Positions 20,319-32,598 of a stretch of 64,000 nt of DNA are shown in pieces (the first letter of the stretch is position 1; each line of letters opens with the position of its first letter). Source of the stretch: Agapanthus africanus (Eukaryota > Streptophyta > Magnoliopsida > Asparagales > Amaryllidaceae); the NCBI GenBank assembly GCA_030015575.1, contig CM057338.1:629788189-629852188 (forward strand), read 5' to 3'. A model generated the notes under the pieces. That model saw only the letters and a program-made list of their open reading frames with translations, made no database searches and was not told where the DNA came from. A program made the translations under genes and the position numbers.

Positions 20319-23300
20319 TGTAACATTTTAAAAATAATTAAATAAATAATTAAATGAATAAAAGTGTTTAAGTGAATTTTAGGATTTTCGGTAAAGTAAA
20401 ATGTATTTTTCGTAAAACCAAACCGTGATTGCTTTTCACTATAAATTTAAAAATATCTATTTTAATTATGAAATTACTAGTAAATAGTGTTTATTTAGCC
20501 ACTTATAAATTTTTGGTTTAATAAAATATTTTTCCTAAATTAATTATTTTAAATATTAACATAAGCTTTATTTTTACACTAAAATAGTGTAAATTACAAA
20601 TTTGATGGGGTTTAAGGTGTAAAAATGAACCATTGCATATTAGAATTTAGTGTTTATCATGCAAAATTTAGTTGCAAATTTTGACCATGTTTCTAGAATT
20701 TTCTTGAGTTGTTTAGAAAAGAAATGAAAGAAATTAATTAAAGTGTTGAAAAGACATTAAAGGATGATATTTTGGGTGAACATTCTACATGATTCTTCAC
20801 TCATATTTTTTCTCTCCCTCTTCTCCTAAACATGGCCGGCCTCCTCCTCTAGGCAGCCCCCCATTTTCCTCTCTTCTTTTGTTGCTAAAATCCATCAAAA
20901 AATTCATCAAATATTCAATAAAAAACCCACAAATTCCTATATAAGTTCCTACCCATCATTCTTGCTCATTTTAGTTTGGTTCTTGGAGCAAAATTAGCAT
21001 CTTTGGGAGGCTAAGTTTTCATGTTGATCCACATCACTTGAGGTATAAAATCATAAACCATAATCAAATTGTTGTTTGCTTTATTAATCTAGCTTATTTG
21101 CAAGTTTAGTTGTGGTTTCTATTTAAATTTTCAAAATTCAAGTTAGGGTTGTAAAATCAAGTTATAATTTTTATTTATTAATTGGGCTTATAATAACTAG
21201 TTTAACAATTTTAGAATGAGAAAATCATGCATGGTGGTTGAATTGTAAATTGTTCATTCAAATTATATAAATTAAGTATTTTTGCTAACTAGGTTTTTAA
21301 AAAACATAATTATTGGTGATATAAAATTCTAATTGAGGTTGTTATCACAAGATTGTGGTTTTAGTGAGGATATTAACTTGTTATTGGAATGGAAAACATA
21401 GTTTGGTCACTAGTTCCTTTGATAATTGGAAAATTGTAATAAAATGCTATTATTTTGTAAACTAGATTTTAGGAATTTCTAAATAGAAGTGATTAAAAAT
21501 ATAATTATAGTTTCATTATATCATTATCATCATAAATTATGGTTTAAGTGATTAATTTATGCAAATTCATGTTTTGTGGTGGAATTGTGGTATTTTGGTT
21601 GAAAGATGTTGAAAATTGCTAATGGTTGCAAACTTGAAATTTGAAACTAATGCAAAATTGTGTAATAAAAATATAGTAAGGGGTTGTATAGTCTAGTTAT
21701 GCTAATTGATGAGTTTTATGACCATTGGTTTCATTTAGATGTCAAGCTTTGATGAAAAACGGTAAATTGGCATTTTCGGGTTTTACGAAATCGGGTGATT
21801 TGATGGATTTCAGTGTTTCGATGAATTAAATCATACTTTATATTATAAGTAGCGAGTTTTCTAAACTACAAGTTGTTTGTTGATCTTTATCTCGATCTAT
21901 CGGAGTTTGTACACCGACATCGAGTGGTATTTGGTTCTGTTGCGTGGACGGGACATAGGTTTTAACCTGTGCTTGTTCTTCGTATCGTTTGACTTTTGTA
22001 TGTGATTCGGTTTACGATACTATTTATATGTTTGCGTCTAGGTACCCTCACGTGGACTGCGGGCGATGAAGAGGAGGATGGCGACACTGTCTTCGGCAGA
22101 CTTGGACCAGGTGAGTAGATGCATATCTACGGGGGGAAGTCGGGTGGATGGCGTTTAGCACCCCCGCAACGTAGAATAGGAATAGTACTTATTGACTTTA
22201 GGAAACCAGACGTGACCCTAGTAGAACCCTAGTATTGACCCTAGGCTGGACTAGACCGATTTAGGAAAACCATATCAGAGGATGAGTACCTTTGAAGAGG
22301 TCCGTAGGTTTCAGATAGAAGTACACCCACGCACACACTGAAATTCGACATGGGGTACGTGTATGTGTATATATATAGAACTAGGTATAGGTATATTTAT
22401 ATATATATAACACGTATAGGTGATTCATTGATGTGATATGATATCCGAGGTGTGATGAAACAGTATAATTGGGCTGGATGCCGTGATTCTTGACCATACA
22501 GTCGTAATAAAGTGTTAGCGGATCATTAGAGAATGAGATAATGAACATGAATATATAAATTATAAGGAGTGGTGTGATATTGATGTACATGGGACGCTAG
22601 AATAGTACCCGGACTGTAACTTGTGACTGATTACGATATGATATATGTATAACTTGATTACGACATTATATTGGTGTGACCTGATGCCGATATCACATAA
22701 GTATGACTTAATCACAATATGATACATATGACATTATACGAATGAGGAGACACCTAGGAGATACTTGACCGTACCCCGATATTGGGATGCCGTAGGATGG
22801 ATTTAACCGTACGAGGCTTAGATTTGATGATTGATCCGCACTCTTGATTCGAGGAAGCCGTACTACGTACGTGACGCTATGGAGGCAGGATCGCCGACTA
22901 TTAGAGATATTGATTTAGACCTTAGGTAGACTCTAGTTTCTTACTGACTAGTCTATTAGGTTTAGTTCCTTAGGATGTTAGATGGATACTGGTTTAGGTT
23001 CGACTCACATAGTGGTAGTTGTACTCGTATCTCGCAGAGGAGTGGATAATGCACACCTGCATTTACATTCATACTATAATCATCATGGTGCATGTTCTTT
23101 GATATGTTGCTATAATCAATATAAACTTTACCTGTTAGGACACCAGCACCATTACCGATGATGCGCATATTCCACGCACACTTATTTGCCGGCTCACACA
23201 CATCATCATCGGTAATTGCTATGTCACGTACACTTTAGATCATATTATCTTTTATTGATAGAATCAGTTAACAACTAAACCGATATAATATTGTGATCAC

Positions 23301-24749
23301 TCTCTGATGTTAGTATAAGACATGATATCATTACTTAGACATTCATGCATTCATATTTTCATGTTGTCATGCAGTATCATGGGCAAATGCCGACTCTTAT
23401 CATATAGTTACTCATGATTTTGAGATTTGGATTTCTATGAGATTTCTGGATTTTTGGGGAAAACCGCAAAAAGATATAACAACTTCTCTCTCTCCTCTTC
23501 TCTTTTTTAAAATAAGATGCGGTTTTCTCGTGATGTATGTGTCGTCCACCATGAGTTTTTCATGTTTTCTGTTGGATTTCGAGACCCGATTCGAGGAGTT
23601 GATGAACCGTCTCGGGTACATGGTGGGCCCGGTATGGTACCCCGGGGCAAGAAGATCGAGTTGTAGACGATGAGCCTGGCAGGGGAAGGCTACCTACCGG
23701 TGATGTCTGGCGCGGCGGATATCCGGAGGATACCGACCGTTGTCGTGGGATTTGATGATATGGGCCGATCCGGACTGACGGAGCCCGACATATTGAGACT
23801 TGAGGTTACATGTATTGTGTCGATGCTTGACACGGATTTCCATGGATTTCATTGTGGAGATTTCAGATGCTTATACCCACTTTACTATGATAACAGCTAA
23901 AGAGTTCTTATGCATATATATCTGGATTTCAGGATTTGTTACTTTACATTCATGGTGCATGCATTTCATTTCATATGACATAGTATCACATGAGGTACGG
24001 ACACGACACGGAGTATTTGCACTTATACGTAGTATTACCCTGCTATTACTAGATGATTGGGATATAATAGTGTATTATTATGACCTAGGATAGCGTCGTG
24101 CATTCGATTTCTTTTCGTAGATGTCTTCTACTCACGAGTTGGCAACTCACCCCCGTTGTGCCAAATTCTTTACAGGTGCGATGTACAGGTTTCCCCTTGG
24201 CAGTTGCTGGCACATCATTTTCATTTCGGGTGATTTGCACGGTAGGTTGGTTCATTTGTATCTGAACCGCCGTTGTATTTTTATTATTTCATTTGTATCT
24301 AGAAAGCTCCATCAACCATATTTGTATTACTTGATAAGTTTATTGGACCATTCTTTTATTTCGACCTTAGAGTCGCGCATGTATTATTCTGATCTGGTGG
24401 TTTTGTTTTGAGTTTTGAGCCTCGCCTACTGGCGTTGTATATTATTGTGCTTGTTGTGGCTGTTCCGCCTGTGGGCGTGATGCTATTTCCCGTTTTGGGG
24501 ATGCTTTTTATTGTTTATTCTTATTATACTTGTTGTACCCGTTTGGGGGCCAGTTTTTACAGAGGAGACTCTGCCGAAAATTTTGGTAAAATTTGCTGAT
24601 ATTTTTTTTATACTTGCTTTCTTTTCTTTTCTTCTTTTTCTTCTTTTATGGTTTAGATTTCTGGGCTTCGGCTTACTTAGGTTACGTGGCGCCTCTAGAC
24701 GCTTCGTAAGCTAAGTGCCGGTCACGTTCCGTACTTTCGGGTCGTGACA
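20319..24749 (+). repeat. 5' LTR of G1 (4431 bp)
   Basis: TGTAACATTTTAAAAATAAT at the start, TCGTGACA at the end, PBS right after. The region holds a 13-bp perfect hairpin (23151-23163 with 23204-23216). Small frames inside it recur in the 3' LTR only because the LTR is duplicated; none has recognisable protein features. Confidence 0.92.
23151..23216 (+). other. Conserved LTR hairpin in G1 5' LTR
   Basis: Arms ATTACCGATGATG and CATCATCGGTAAT pair perfectly over 13 bp around a 40-nt loop. The same hairpin is at 29395-29460 (G1 3' LTR) and 58107-58169 (G4). A different sequence with the same pairing is at 50888-50948 (G3). Confidence 0.75.
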
Positions 24750-24752
24750 AAG

Positions 24753-24767
24753 TTGGTATCAGAGCGC
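24753..24767 (+). other. Primer-binding site of G1 (tRNA-iMet type)
   Basis: TTGGTATCAGAGCGC, three bases after the LTR end GTGACA. It is typical of plant chromoviruses, and the same string follows the G2 LTR at 45764. Confidence 0.88.
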
Positions 24768-25084
24768 TAGGTTTAACCTTGTATAAGTCTAGGTGACCCT
24801 TGGTTGATGGAGTAGGCGAGTTAGGTAGAGTAACGTACCGTGGGTATGGTCCGCGGCATACTTACGATACGCTACTCTGCTTAAGGAGCCCTAGGATTTA
24901 CATTGTTTGCACTGTATTTCATTCGTTCCTTTGATCTATCTTCGTCAATGTCGGATGGTGGTTTCTGTTACCACGGGCAGAGGGAGATGCGGCTCGAATG
25001 CAGTAACCATTAGAGTATTGGTTATTCTTGAGGATTGAAGCATTGCTTAGCGTGCGGACGAAGGGTATTCACATGCCGTCCGGA

Positions 25085-25415
25085 TGAAGTTAAAGGGTTC
25101 GAACAATTATCAGAAAACCATTTTTCCTAAGTTTAAAGTATTCGGAAGAACATGCAGGTATTTCGATGGACCCTCTAGAAGAATGAAACCCTAACTCGAC
25201 ATAATGACCACGAGAACGCCCTTGAACCTTAGGGTTTACGGCAGTTCCGCTGTGCCATTAGTGAGGCTTGGGTTTGCCCTTCTACAGCTGGATCATCGAT
25301 GCTGGGGTATGTACCGGATATTTTTAAACTGTACTTGAGTGTTGAGCTCTCGGGGAATTATGGGATTTTGATGGATCGATCGAGAAGTTTAATGTAGTCC
25401 GGATATCAAGTGAAG
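25085..25415 (+). repeat. Copia-leader-like block inside G1
   Basis: Collinear similarity to the C4 leader from about 13255 to 13600, with shared strings such as TGGACCCTCTAGA, CCTTAGGGTTT, CCCTTCTAC and GATCGA-GAAGTTTAAT. The twin hairpin is kept (AACC-TTAG-GGTT, then GGCA/TGCC, 25225-25257). It looks like a captured segment of copia leader, diverged since capture. Confidence 0.7.
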
Positions 25416-25851
25416 GGATCGACTATGTGGGAGACTCTAGACATGAGTATTGACGTTGGTAGCGCAGTCAGCACACCTATGAAAGAACGAGTTCGAAGCG
25501 GTCGACATCAGAGGAAAGAGGCGCACATTGACGATAGTATTTACGATTGTGATTTAGTGATTTGAATTTCCTATTTTCGTTGATTGGATTTTTGTATTTT
25601 GAAGACTTGTTCTACGATTGGTATTTCCTGTGTGTACCTTCATTCTATCTGTGTTTCTTATGTCAGTTGTATTGATGTGGTTTAGTACGCACCCAGTACA
25701 CTTGATTTGGTTTTATATATTTTTTTTGAGATTTTTGATTTGATTTCATGCATAGGGGTTACACGTGATTTTGACATATGTTTCGACCTAATTTTCATGC
25801 ATTTTTGTGCTGTGATTTCGATTTTGATATTCAATGTATGTTTTCGTGCTC

Positions 25852-26092
25852 CATGTGCACCTGATTAGGATTCTTGCGCATACTTGGCGCACTTGATGCG
25901 ATTTTGTGCACACCAGATGCACTAAATCGGGGTTTTGTGCAGATTAGATGCACCTGATAGTGAGTCGTGCACGCCCGTTGCACTTGACAGATATTTTTGG
26001 TGCACACCTGTTGCGCTTAGTCTTGTTTTGTGGGTATTCATGGTTTCTGCATTTGGTTTCGATTTCAGTGCGCACCGGACGCACATGACATT
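25852..26092 (+). repeat. Degenerate GTGCAC-type repeat in G1
   Basis: Roughly seven imperfect units of about 30 to 40 bp, each with a GTGCAC/GTGCGC-like core, a short gap and TGCACTTGA or GCGCACTTGA. Periodicity is loose, so I call it a decayed tandem repeat. Confidence 0.55.
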
Positions 26093-26548
26093 TTATTGAT
26101 GTGATTGGGATTGATTTTAGTTTGAGCAGTATGTTTTCATGATCATTATTATTTGAGTTAGTAACCAGGCGGGACGTGTATGTTAAAGATATATATATAT
26201 AGCTATTTTTTTTTTTAAAATTAAACGTCCGCTACTTAGACCGTGACACATGCATTGCACGGCGATTTTCAAGAAGGGGTTTTTGTATGCTGCTTTATTA
26301 TGATGATTCGGCGATTTTACTAGGATGCGAACTATATATAAGTTATAAATTGATGTATATTATGATGGTTTTCACATTGGGTTATGATATTTCATTATCG
26401 CCATAACTCCGATGATTGCGTCATGCTTGACGGAGTTGATTTCCGTTATGTATTAATGATTTCGGAGCCCCGACGATTTGAGTATTTTGCTAAATGTTTT
26501 AGTATTTGGAAGGGGAGTGTTAATTTAAATTCGGGGTCCGAATTTCTT

Positions 26549-26562
26549 AAAGGGGGGAAGAT
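26549..26562 (+). other. Polypurine tract of G1
   Basis: AAAGGGGGGAAGAT directly before the 3' LTR start TGTAACA. The same tract, reversed, precedes the G3 and G4 LTRs. Confidence 0.88.
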
Positions 26563-29500
26563 TGTAACATTTTAAAAATAATTAAATAAATAATTAAATG
26601 AATAAAAGTGTTTAAGTGAATTTTAGGATTTTCGGTAAAGTAAAATGTATTTTTCGTAAAACCAAACCGTGATTGCTTTTCACTATAAATTTAAAAATAT
26701 CTATTTTAATTATGAAATTACTAGTAAATAGTGTTTATTTAGCCACTTATAAATTTTTGGTTTAATAAAATATTTTTCCTAAATTAATTATTTTAAATAT
26801 TAACATAAGCTTTATTTTTACACTAAAATAGTGTAAATTACAAATTTGATGGGGTTTAAGGTGTAAAAATGAACCATTGCATATTAGAATTTAGTGTTTA
26901 TCATGCAAAATTTAGTTGCAAATTTTGACCATGTTTCTAGAATTTTCTTGAGTTGTTTAGAAAAGAAATGAAAGAAATTAATTAAAGTGTTGAAAAGACA
27001 TTAAAGGATGATATTTTGGGGGAACATTCTACATGATTCTTCACTCATATTTTTTCTCTCCCTCTTCTCCTAAACATGGCCGGCCTCCTCCTCTAGGCAG
27101 CCCCCCATTTTCCTCTCTTCTTTTGTTGCTAAAATCCATCAAAAAATTCATCAAATATTCAATAAAAAACCCACAAATTCCTATATAAGTTCCTACCCAT
27201 CATTCTTGCTCATTTTAGTTTGGTTCTTGGAGCAAAATTAGCATCTTTGGGAGGCTAAGTTTTCATGTTGATCCACATCACTTGAGGTATAAAATCATAA
27301 ACCATAATCAAATTGTTGTTTGCTTTATTAATCTAGCTTATTTGCAAGTTTAGTTGTGGTTTCTATTTAAATTTTCAAAATTCAAGTTAGGGTTGTAAAA
27401 TCAAGTTATAATTTTTATTTATTAATTGGGCTTATAATAACTAGTTTAACAATTTTAGAATGAGAAAATCATGCATGGTGGTTGAATTGTAAATTGTTCA
27501 TTCAAATTGTATAAATTAAGTATTTTTGCTAACTAGGTTTTTAAAAAACATAATTATTGGTGATATAAAATTCTAATTGAGGTTGTTATCACAAGATTGT
27601 GGTTTTAGTGAGGATATTAACTTGTTATTGGAATGGAAAACATAGTTTGGTCACTAGTTCCTTTGATAATTGGAAAATTGTAATAAAATGCTATTATTTT
27701 GTAAACTAGATTTTAGGAATTTCTAAATAGAAGTGATTAAAAATATAATTATAGTTTCATTATATCATTATCATCATAAATTGTGGTTTAAGTGATTAAT
27801 TTATGCAAATTCATGTTTTGTGGTGGAATTATGGTATTTTGGTTGAAAGATGTTGAAAATTGCTAATGGTTGCAAACTTGAAATTTGAAACTAATGCAAA
27901 ATTGTGTAATAAAAATATAGTAAGGGGTTGTATAGTCTAGTTATGCTAATTGATGAGTTTTATGACCATTGGTTTCATTTAGATGTCAAGCTTTGATGAA
28001 AAACGGTAAATTGGCATTTTCGGGTTTTACGAAATCGGGTGATTTGATGGATTTCAGTGTTTCGATGAATTAAATCATACTTTATATTATAAGTAGCGAG
28101 TTTTCTAAACTACAAGTTGTTTGTTGATCTTTATCTCGATCTATCGGAGTTTGTACACCGACATCGAGTGGTATTTGGTTCTGTTGCGTGGACGGGACAT
28201 AGGTTTTAACCTGTGCTTGTTCTTCGTATCGTTTGACTTTTGTATGTGATTCGGTTTACGATACTATTTATATGTTTGCGTCTAGGTACCCTCATGTGGA
28301 GTGCGGGCGATGAAGAGGAGGATGGCGACACTGTCTTCGGCAGACTTGGACCAGGTGAGTAGATGCATATCTACGGGGGGAAGTCGGGTGGATGGCGTTT
28401 AGCACCCCCGCAACGTAGAATAGGAATAGTACTTATTGACTTTAGGAAACCAGACGTGACCCTAGTAGGACCCTAGTATTGACCCTAGGCTGGACTAGAC
28501 CGATTTAGGAAAACTATATCAGAGGATGAGTACCTTTGAAGAGGTCCGTAGGTTTGAGATAGAAGTACACCCACGCACAGACTGAAATTCGACATGGGGT
28601 ACGTGTATGTGTATATATATAGAACTAGGTATAGGTATATTTATATATATATAACACGTATAGGTGATTCATTGATGTGATATGATATCCGAGGTGTGAT
28701 GAAACAGTATAATTGGGCTGGATGCCGTGATTCTTGACCATACAGTCGTAATAAAGTGTTAGCGGATCATTAGAGAATGAGATAATGAACATGAATATAT
28801 AAATTATAAGGAGTGGTGTGATATTGATGTACATGGGACGCTAGAATAGTACCCGGACTGTAACTTGTGACTGATTACGATATGATATATGTATAACTTG
28901 ATTACGACATTATATTGGTGTGACCTGATGCCGATATCACATAAGTATGACTTAATCACAATATGATACATATGACATTATACGAATGAGGAGACACCTA
29001 GGAGATACTTGACCGTACCCCGATATTGGGATGCCGTAGGATGGATTTTACCGTACGAGGCTTAGATTTGATGATTGATCCGCACTCTTGATTCGAGGAA
29101 GCCGTACTACGTACGTGACGTTATGGAGGCAGGATCGCCGACTATTAGAGATATTGATTTAGACCTTAGGTAGACTCTAGTTTCTTACTGACTAGTCTAT
29201 TAGGTTTAGTTCCTTAGGATGTTAGATGGATACTGGTTTAGGTTCGACTCACATAGTGGTAGTTGTACTCGTATCTCGCAGAGGAGTGGATAATGCACAC
29301 CTGCATTTACATTAATACTATAATCATCATGGTGCATGTTCTTTGATATGTTGCTATAATCAATATAAACTTTACCTGTTAGGACACCAGCACCATTACC
29401 GATGATGCGCATATTCCACGCACACTTATTTGCCGGCTCACACACATCATCATCGGTAATTGCTATGTCACGTACACTTTAGATCATATTATCTTTTATT

Positions 29501-30990
29501 GATAGAATCAGTTAACAACTAAACCGATATAATATTGTGATCACTCTCTGATGTTAGTATAAGACATGATATCATTACTTAGACATTCATGCATTCATAT
29601 TTTCATGTTGTCATGCAGTATCATGGGCAAATGCCGACTCTTATCATATAGTTACTCATGATTTTGAGATTTGGATTTCTATGAGATTTCTGGATTTTTG
29701 GGGAAAACCGCAAAAAGATATAACAACTTCTCTCTCTCCTCTTCTCTTTTTTAAAATAAGATGCGGTTTTCTCGTGATGTATGTGTCGTCCACCATGAGT
29801 TTTTCATGTTTTCTGTTGGATTTCGAGACCCGATTCGAGGAGTGGATGAACCGTCTCGGGTACATGGTGGGCCCGGTATGGTACCCCGGGGCAAGAAGAT
29901 CGAGTTGTAGACGATGAGCCTGGCAGGGGAAGGCTACCTACCGGTGATGTCTGGCGCGGCGGATATCCGGAGGATACCGACCGTTGTCGTAGGATTTGAT
30001 GATATGGGCCGATCCGTACTGACGGAGCCCGACATATTGAGACTTGAGGTTACATGTATTGTGTCGATGCTTGACACGGATTTCCATGGATTTCATTGTG
30101 GAGATTTCAGATGCTTATACCCACTTTACTATGATAACAGCTAAAGAGTTCTTATGCATATATATCTGGATTTCAGGATTTGTTACTTTACATTCATGGT
30201 GCATGCATTTCATTTCATATGACATAGTATCACATGAGGTACGGACACGACACGGAGTATTTGCACTTATACGTAGTATTACCCTGCTATTACTAGATGA
30301 TTGGGATATAATAGTGTATTATTATGACCTAGGATAGCGTCGTGCATTCGATTTCTTTTCGTAGATGTCTTCTACTCACGAGTTGGCAACTCACCCCCGT
30401 TGTGCCAAATTCTTTACAGGTGCGATGTACAGGTTTCCCCTTGGCAGTTGCTGGCACATCATTTTCATTTCGGGTGATTTGCACGGTAGGTTGGTTCATT
30501 TGTATCTGAACCGCCGTTGTATTTTTATTATTTCATTTGTATCTAGAAAGCTCCATCAACCATATTTGTATTACTTGATAAGTTTATTGGACCATTCTTT
30601 TATTTCGACCTTAGAGTCGCGCATGTATTATTCTGATCTGGTGGTTTTGTTTTGAGTTTTGAGCCTCGCCTACTGGCGTTGTATATTATTGTGCTTGTTG
30701 TGGTTGTTCCGCCTGTGGGCGTGATGCTAGCTCCCGTTTTGGGGATGCTTTTTATTGTTTATTCTTATTATACTTGTTGTACCCGTTTGGGGGCCAGTTT
30801 TTACAGAGGAGACTCTGCCGAAAATTTTGGTAAAATTTGCTGATATTTTTTTTATACTAGCTTTCTTTTCTTTTCTTTTCATCTTTTTCTTCTTTTATGG
30901 TTTAGATTTCTGGGCTTCGGCTTACTTAGGTTACGTGGCGCCTCTAGACGCTTCGTAAGCTAAGTGCCGGTCACGTTCCGTACTTTCGGG
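26563..30990 (+). repeat. 3' LTR of G1, missing its last 8 bases
   Basis: Nearly identical to the 5' LTR along its whole length, then stops at GTACTTTCGGG where the 5' LTR continues TCGTGACA. C4 LTR sequence follows at once (GAGTCTTAGAGTCCC). A small deletion removed the LTR tip, the right target duplication and a few bases of C4. Confidence 0.88.
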
Positions 30991-32049
30991 ATGAGTCTTA
31001 GAGTCCCACAATGGAGTTGCCTAGTCCAGGCGAAACGATGTGGTGCACATATGAGATATGCGCGTGGACCCGGTTAAAATGCGTGTATGAGATACCATAT
31101 ATTAATCGGTCGGTTTGCTTTTGGTCGGGTCGTATGCGATATGACCGGGTTGCTAAATCAAGTGTTGATTTATCATTGACCATTAGTTTCTCATTTTAAA
31201 TCCTTTCTTGTCTTTTTTGTTTGCATGCATGTATGCATTTATTCTCATTCATGCACATAGGATGTGCATGCACACATACATGCATACATAATGTTATCAT
31301 GGTTGTTGATATAGTGGATGGTGGCAATATAAGACTCACACCATTTCTAAAATATATGGATATTAATTTTTGGAAAAAGAAAAATGGAAATGGAAATTGA
31401 TTATCATGGTTTAATTGTATATTCTTGCACTAACCCTTTGTTTTAACCATGATTCATTTTCCATGGTCATTTTTGTTCCAAACTAAAATATCTAGATATT
31501 TTATAACCATGGTTGAGAATGAGAGAGTGAAAATATATATATTTTCATTTTCTCATTTTATTCATATGCTTATCATTATCTTGAGTTTTATAAGCCATCA
31601 TTTTCTTCCTCCTTTCTCTCTTGCTCTCTAGTTTTCTCAAGTGAGCAAAAGAGTCATCAAGTTAGGATTTTGAAGTGAGAAAACAAACCACATCATCATT
31701 CTACACTAGTCTTGCCCATTAGTGTAGAGTGTTAGCTTCCATTTCTTCTCTTGATCTAGTGAAGCTTCAAGCTTGGACAAAGAGAACTCCGGGTGGATCG
31801 TCGTGGACCTAGAGGATCTCAAGCGGACCATTTTCCAACCCTCAAGAAGCCAAGGAGTCTAGTGTAGGGAGCTACAAAGGTTGTACTCTCAAAACCCTAG
31901 CTTTTACTACTTGTGTTTGTGTTAAAGTTTAGTTGCCTTAATTTTTCTAGCATGATCCTTAAGTTAATTTCTTTAGCACCATGTAAATTTTTAATATGGC
32001 ATGTGTGTTGCCTCCAAACCCTTGTAGGGGTGCTGTAGGAAACCCTTCA
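30991..32049 (+). repeat. 3' LTR of C4, second part
   Basis: Resumes the C4 LTR at the point corresponding to about 11770 of the 5' LTR and ends AAACCCTTCA at 32049, followed by the TGTTC duplication. Homology with the 5' LTR runs to the last base. Confidence 0.9.
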
Positions 32050-32054
32050 TGTTC
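32050..32054 (+). repeat. Target-site duplication of C4, right copy (TGTTC)
   Basis: Identical to 10752-10756. The flanking sequence (CTTCTAGAGGGTCCACC) continues the C3 leader. Confidence 0.9.
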
Positions 32055-32584
32055 TTCTAGAGGGTCCACCGCGTTATTTGCACATTTTTCCGAAAGATTT
32101 AAACCCGATAAAATTTCAACACTTGAATGTTTGTCATGCCTGGAAAAAGTGAGTTAATGATATCCGCTCGAACATTTTAACAGTTTCTAAATATCCGGAA
32201 AACATAACAAAATTAAATTTTCCGATCGAATCAACGATTACAAAATAAACCCCAGAACACTCAACACTTGAGTCAGATTAAAAATACCCATAAAACTAAA
32301 CTAGCAGATATAGATATTACTGTCCAAAAACGAGGGCATAAACATTCTGTACGGCCACGGATCCGCGGCCCAAGCGTGGTACGGCCGCGGTTCCGCGGTG
32401 GAATGTACGGATCATGCGCTCGTTTTTCACTGTAATTCTTAGTTTTCCCTGCTGAATTTTTAAGGTATTTTTAATACAGAAAAATCACATTTTTTAAAAA
32501 ATATCAAGAGAGGGGTTTAAAATGTCATTTCGGGGTTCGTTTGGAGTTTTAACTTCGTATACACTACGCCTAATGCTCTAGCTA
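32055..32584 (-). other. C3 leader, PBS-proximal part
   Basis: Reverse-complement homolog of the first ~530 bases of the C4 leader. It contains the GC-rich hairpin with 8-bp arms (32363-32370 and 32383-32390) and a 12-nt loop, the same geometry as in C4. No coding sequence. Confidence 0.75.
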
Positions 32585-32597
32585 GGCTCTGATACCA
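32585..32597 (-). other. Primer-binding site of C3 (tRNA-iMet)
   Basis: TGGTATCAGAGCC on the minus strand, one base after the LTR end. It defines 32599-34795 as the 5' LTR of a minus-strand element. Confidence 0.88.
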
Positions 32598-32598
32598 C

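Larger units (their letters stand above)
24750..26562 (+). other. G1 internal region (non-coding)
   Basis: Contains the PBS (24753-24767), a copia-leader-like block (25085-25415), a degenerate GTGCAC repeat (25852-26092) and the PPT. No reading frame with retroelement domains was found. The last ~180 bp before the PPT match the internal end of G4 (61187-61457, opposite strand), which ties the two into one group. Confidence 0.8.
20319..30990 (+). mobile_element. G1: non-autonomous gypsy-type LTR element (LARD-like), nested in the C4 3' LTR
   Basis: Two long LTRs (20319-24749 and 26563-30990) flank an internal region of only 1.8 kb that has a PBS and a PPT but no gag, protease, RT or integrase. 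LTRs start TGTAACATTTT and end GTGACA. LTR and PPT are related to G4, whose family includes coding relatives such as G3, so G1 probably relied on proteins from such relatives. By eye about 20 differences separate the two LTRs over 4.4 kb, so insertion was recent. The right end lacks the last 8 bases and a clean target duplication. Confidence 0.88.
10757..32049 (+). mobile_element. C4: complete Ty1/copia retrotransposon with G1 nested in its 3' LTR
   Basis: 5' LTR 10757-12829, PBS 12830-12842, leader 12843-15365, gag-pol 15366-19292, PPT, 3' LTR 19307-20318 plus 30991-32049, and TGTTC duplications on both sides. Without G1 the element is about 10.6 kb. The two LTRs differ at roughly one site in 20 to 25 by eye, so it is older than G1, which sits inside it. 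Two stops and two frameshifts kill the coding region. It is in opposite orientation to its host C3, which has a related leader. Confidence 0.92.

Noticed and set aside
22618-22730. Tandem repeat in the G1 LTR similar to the 27-bp array of G4
   Set aside because: Only scattered, strongly diverged units without fixed spacing.
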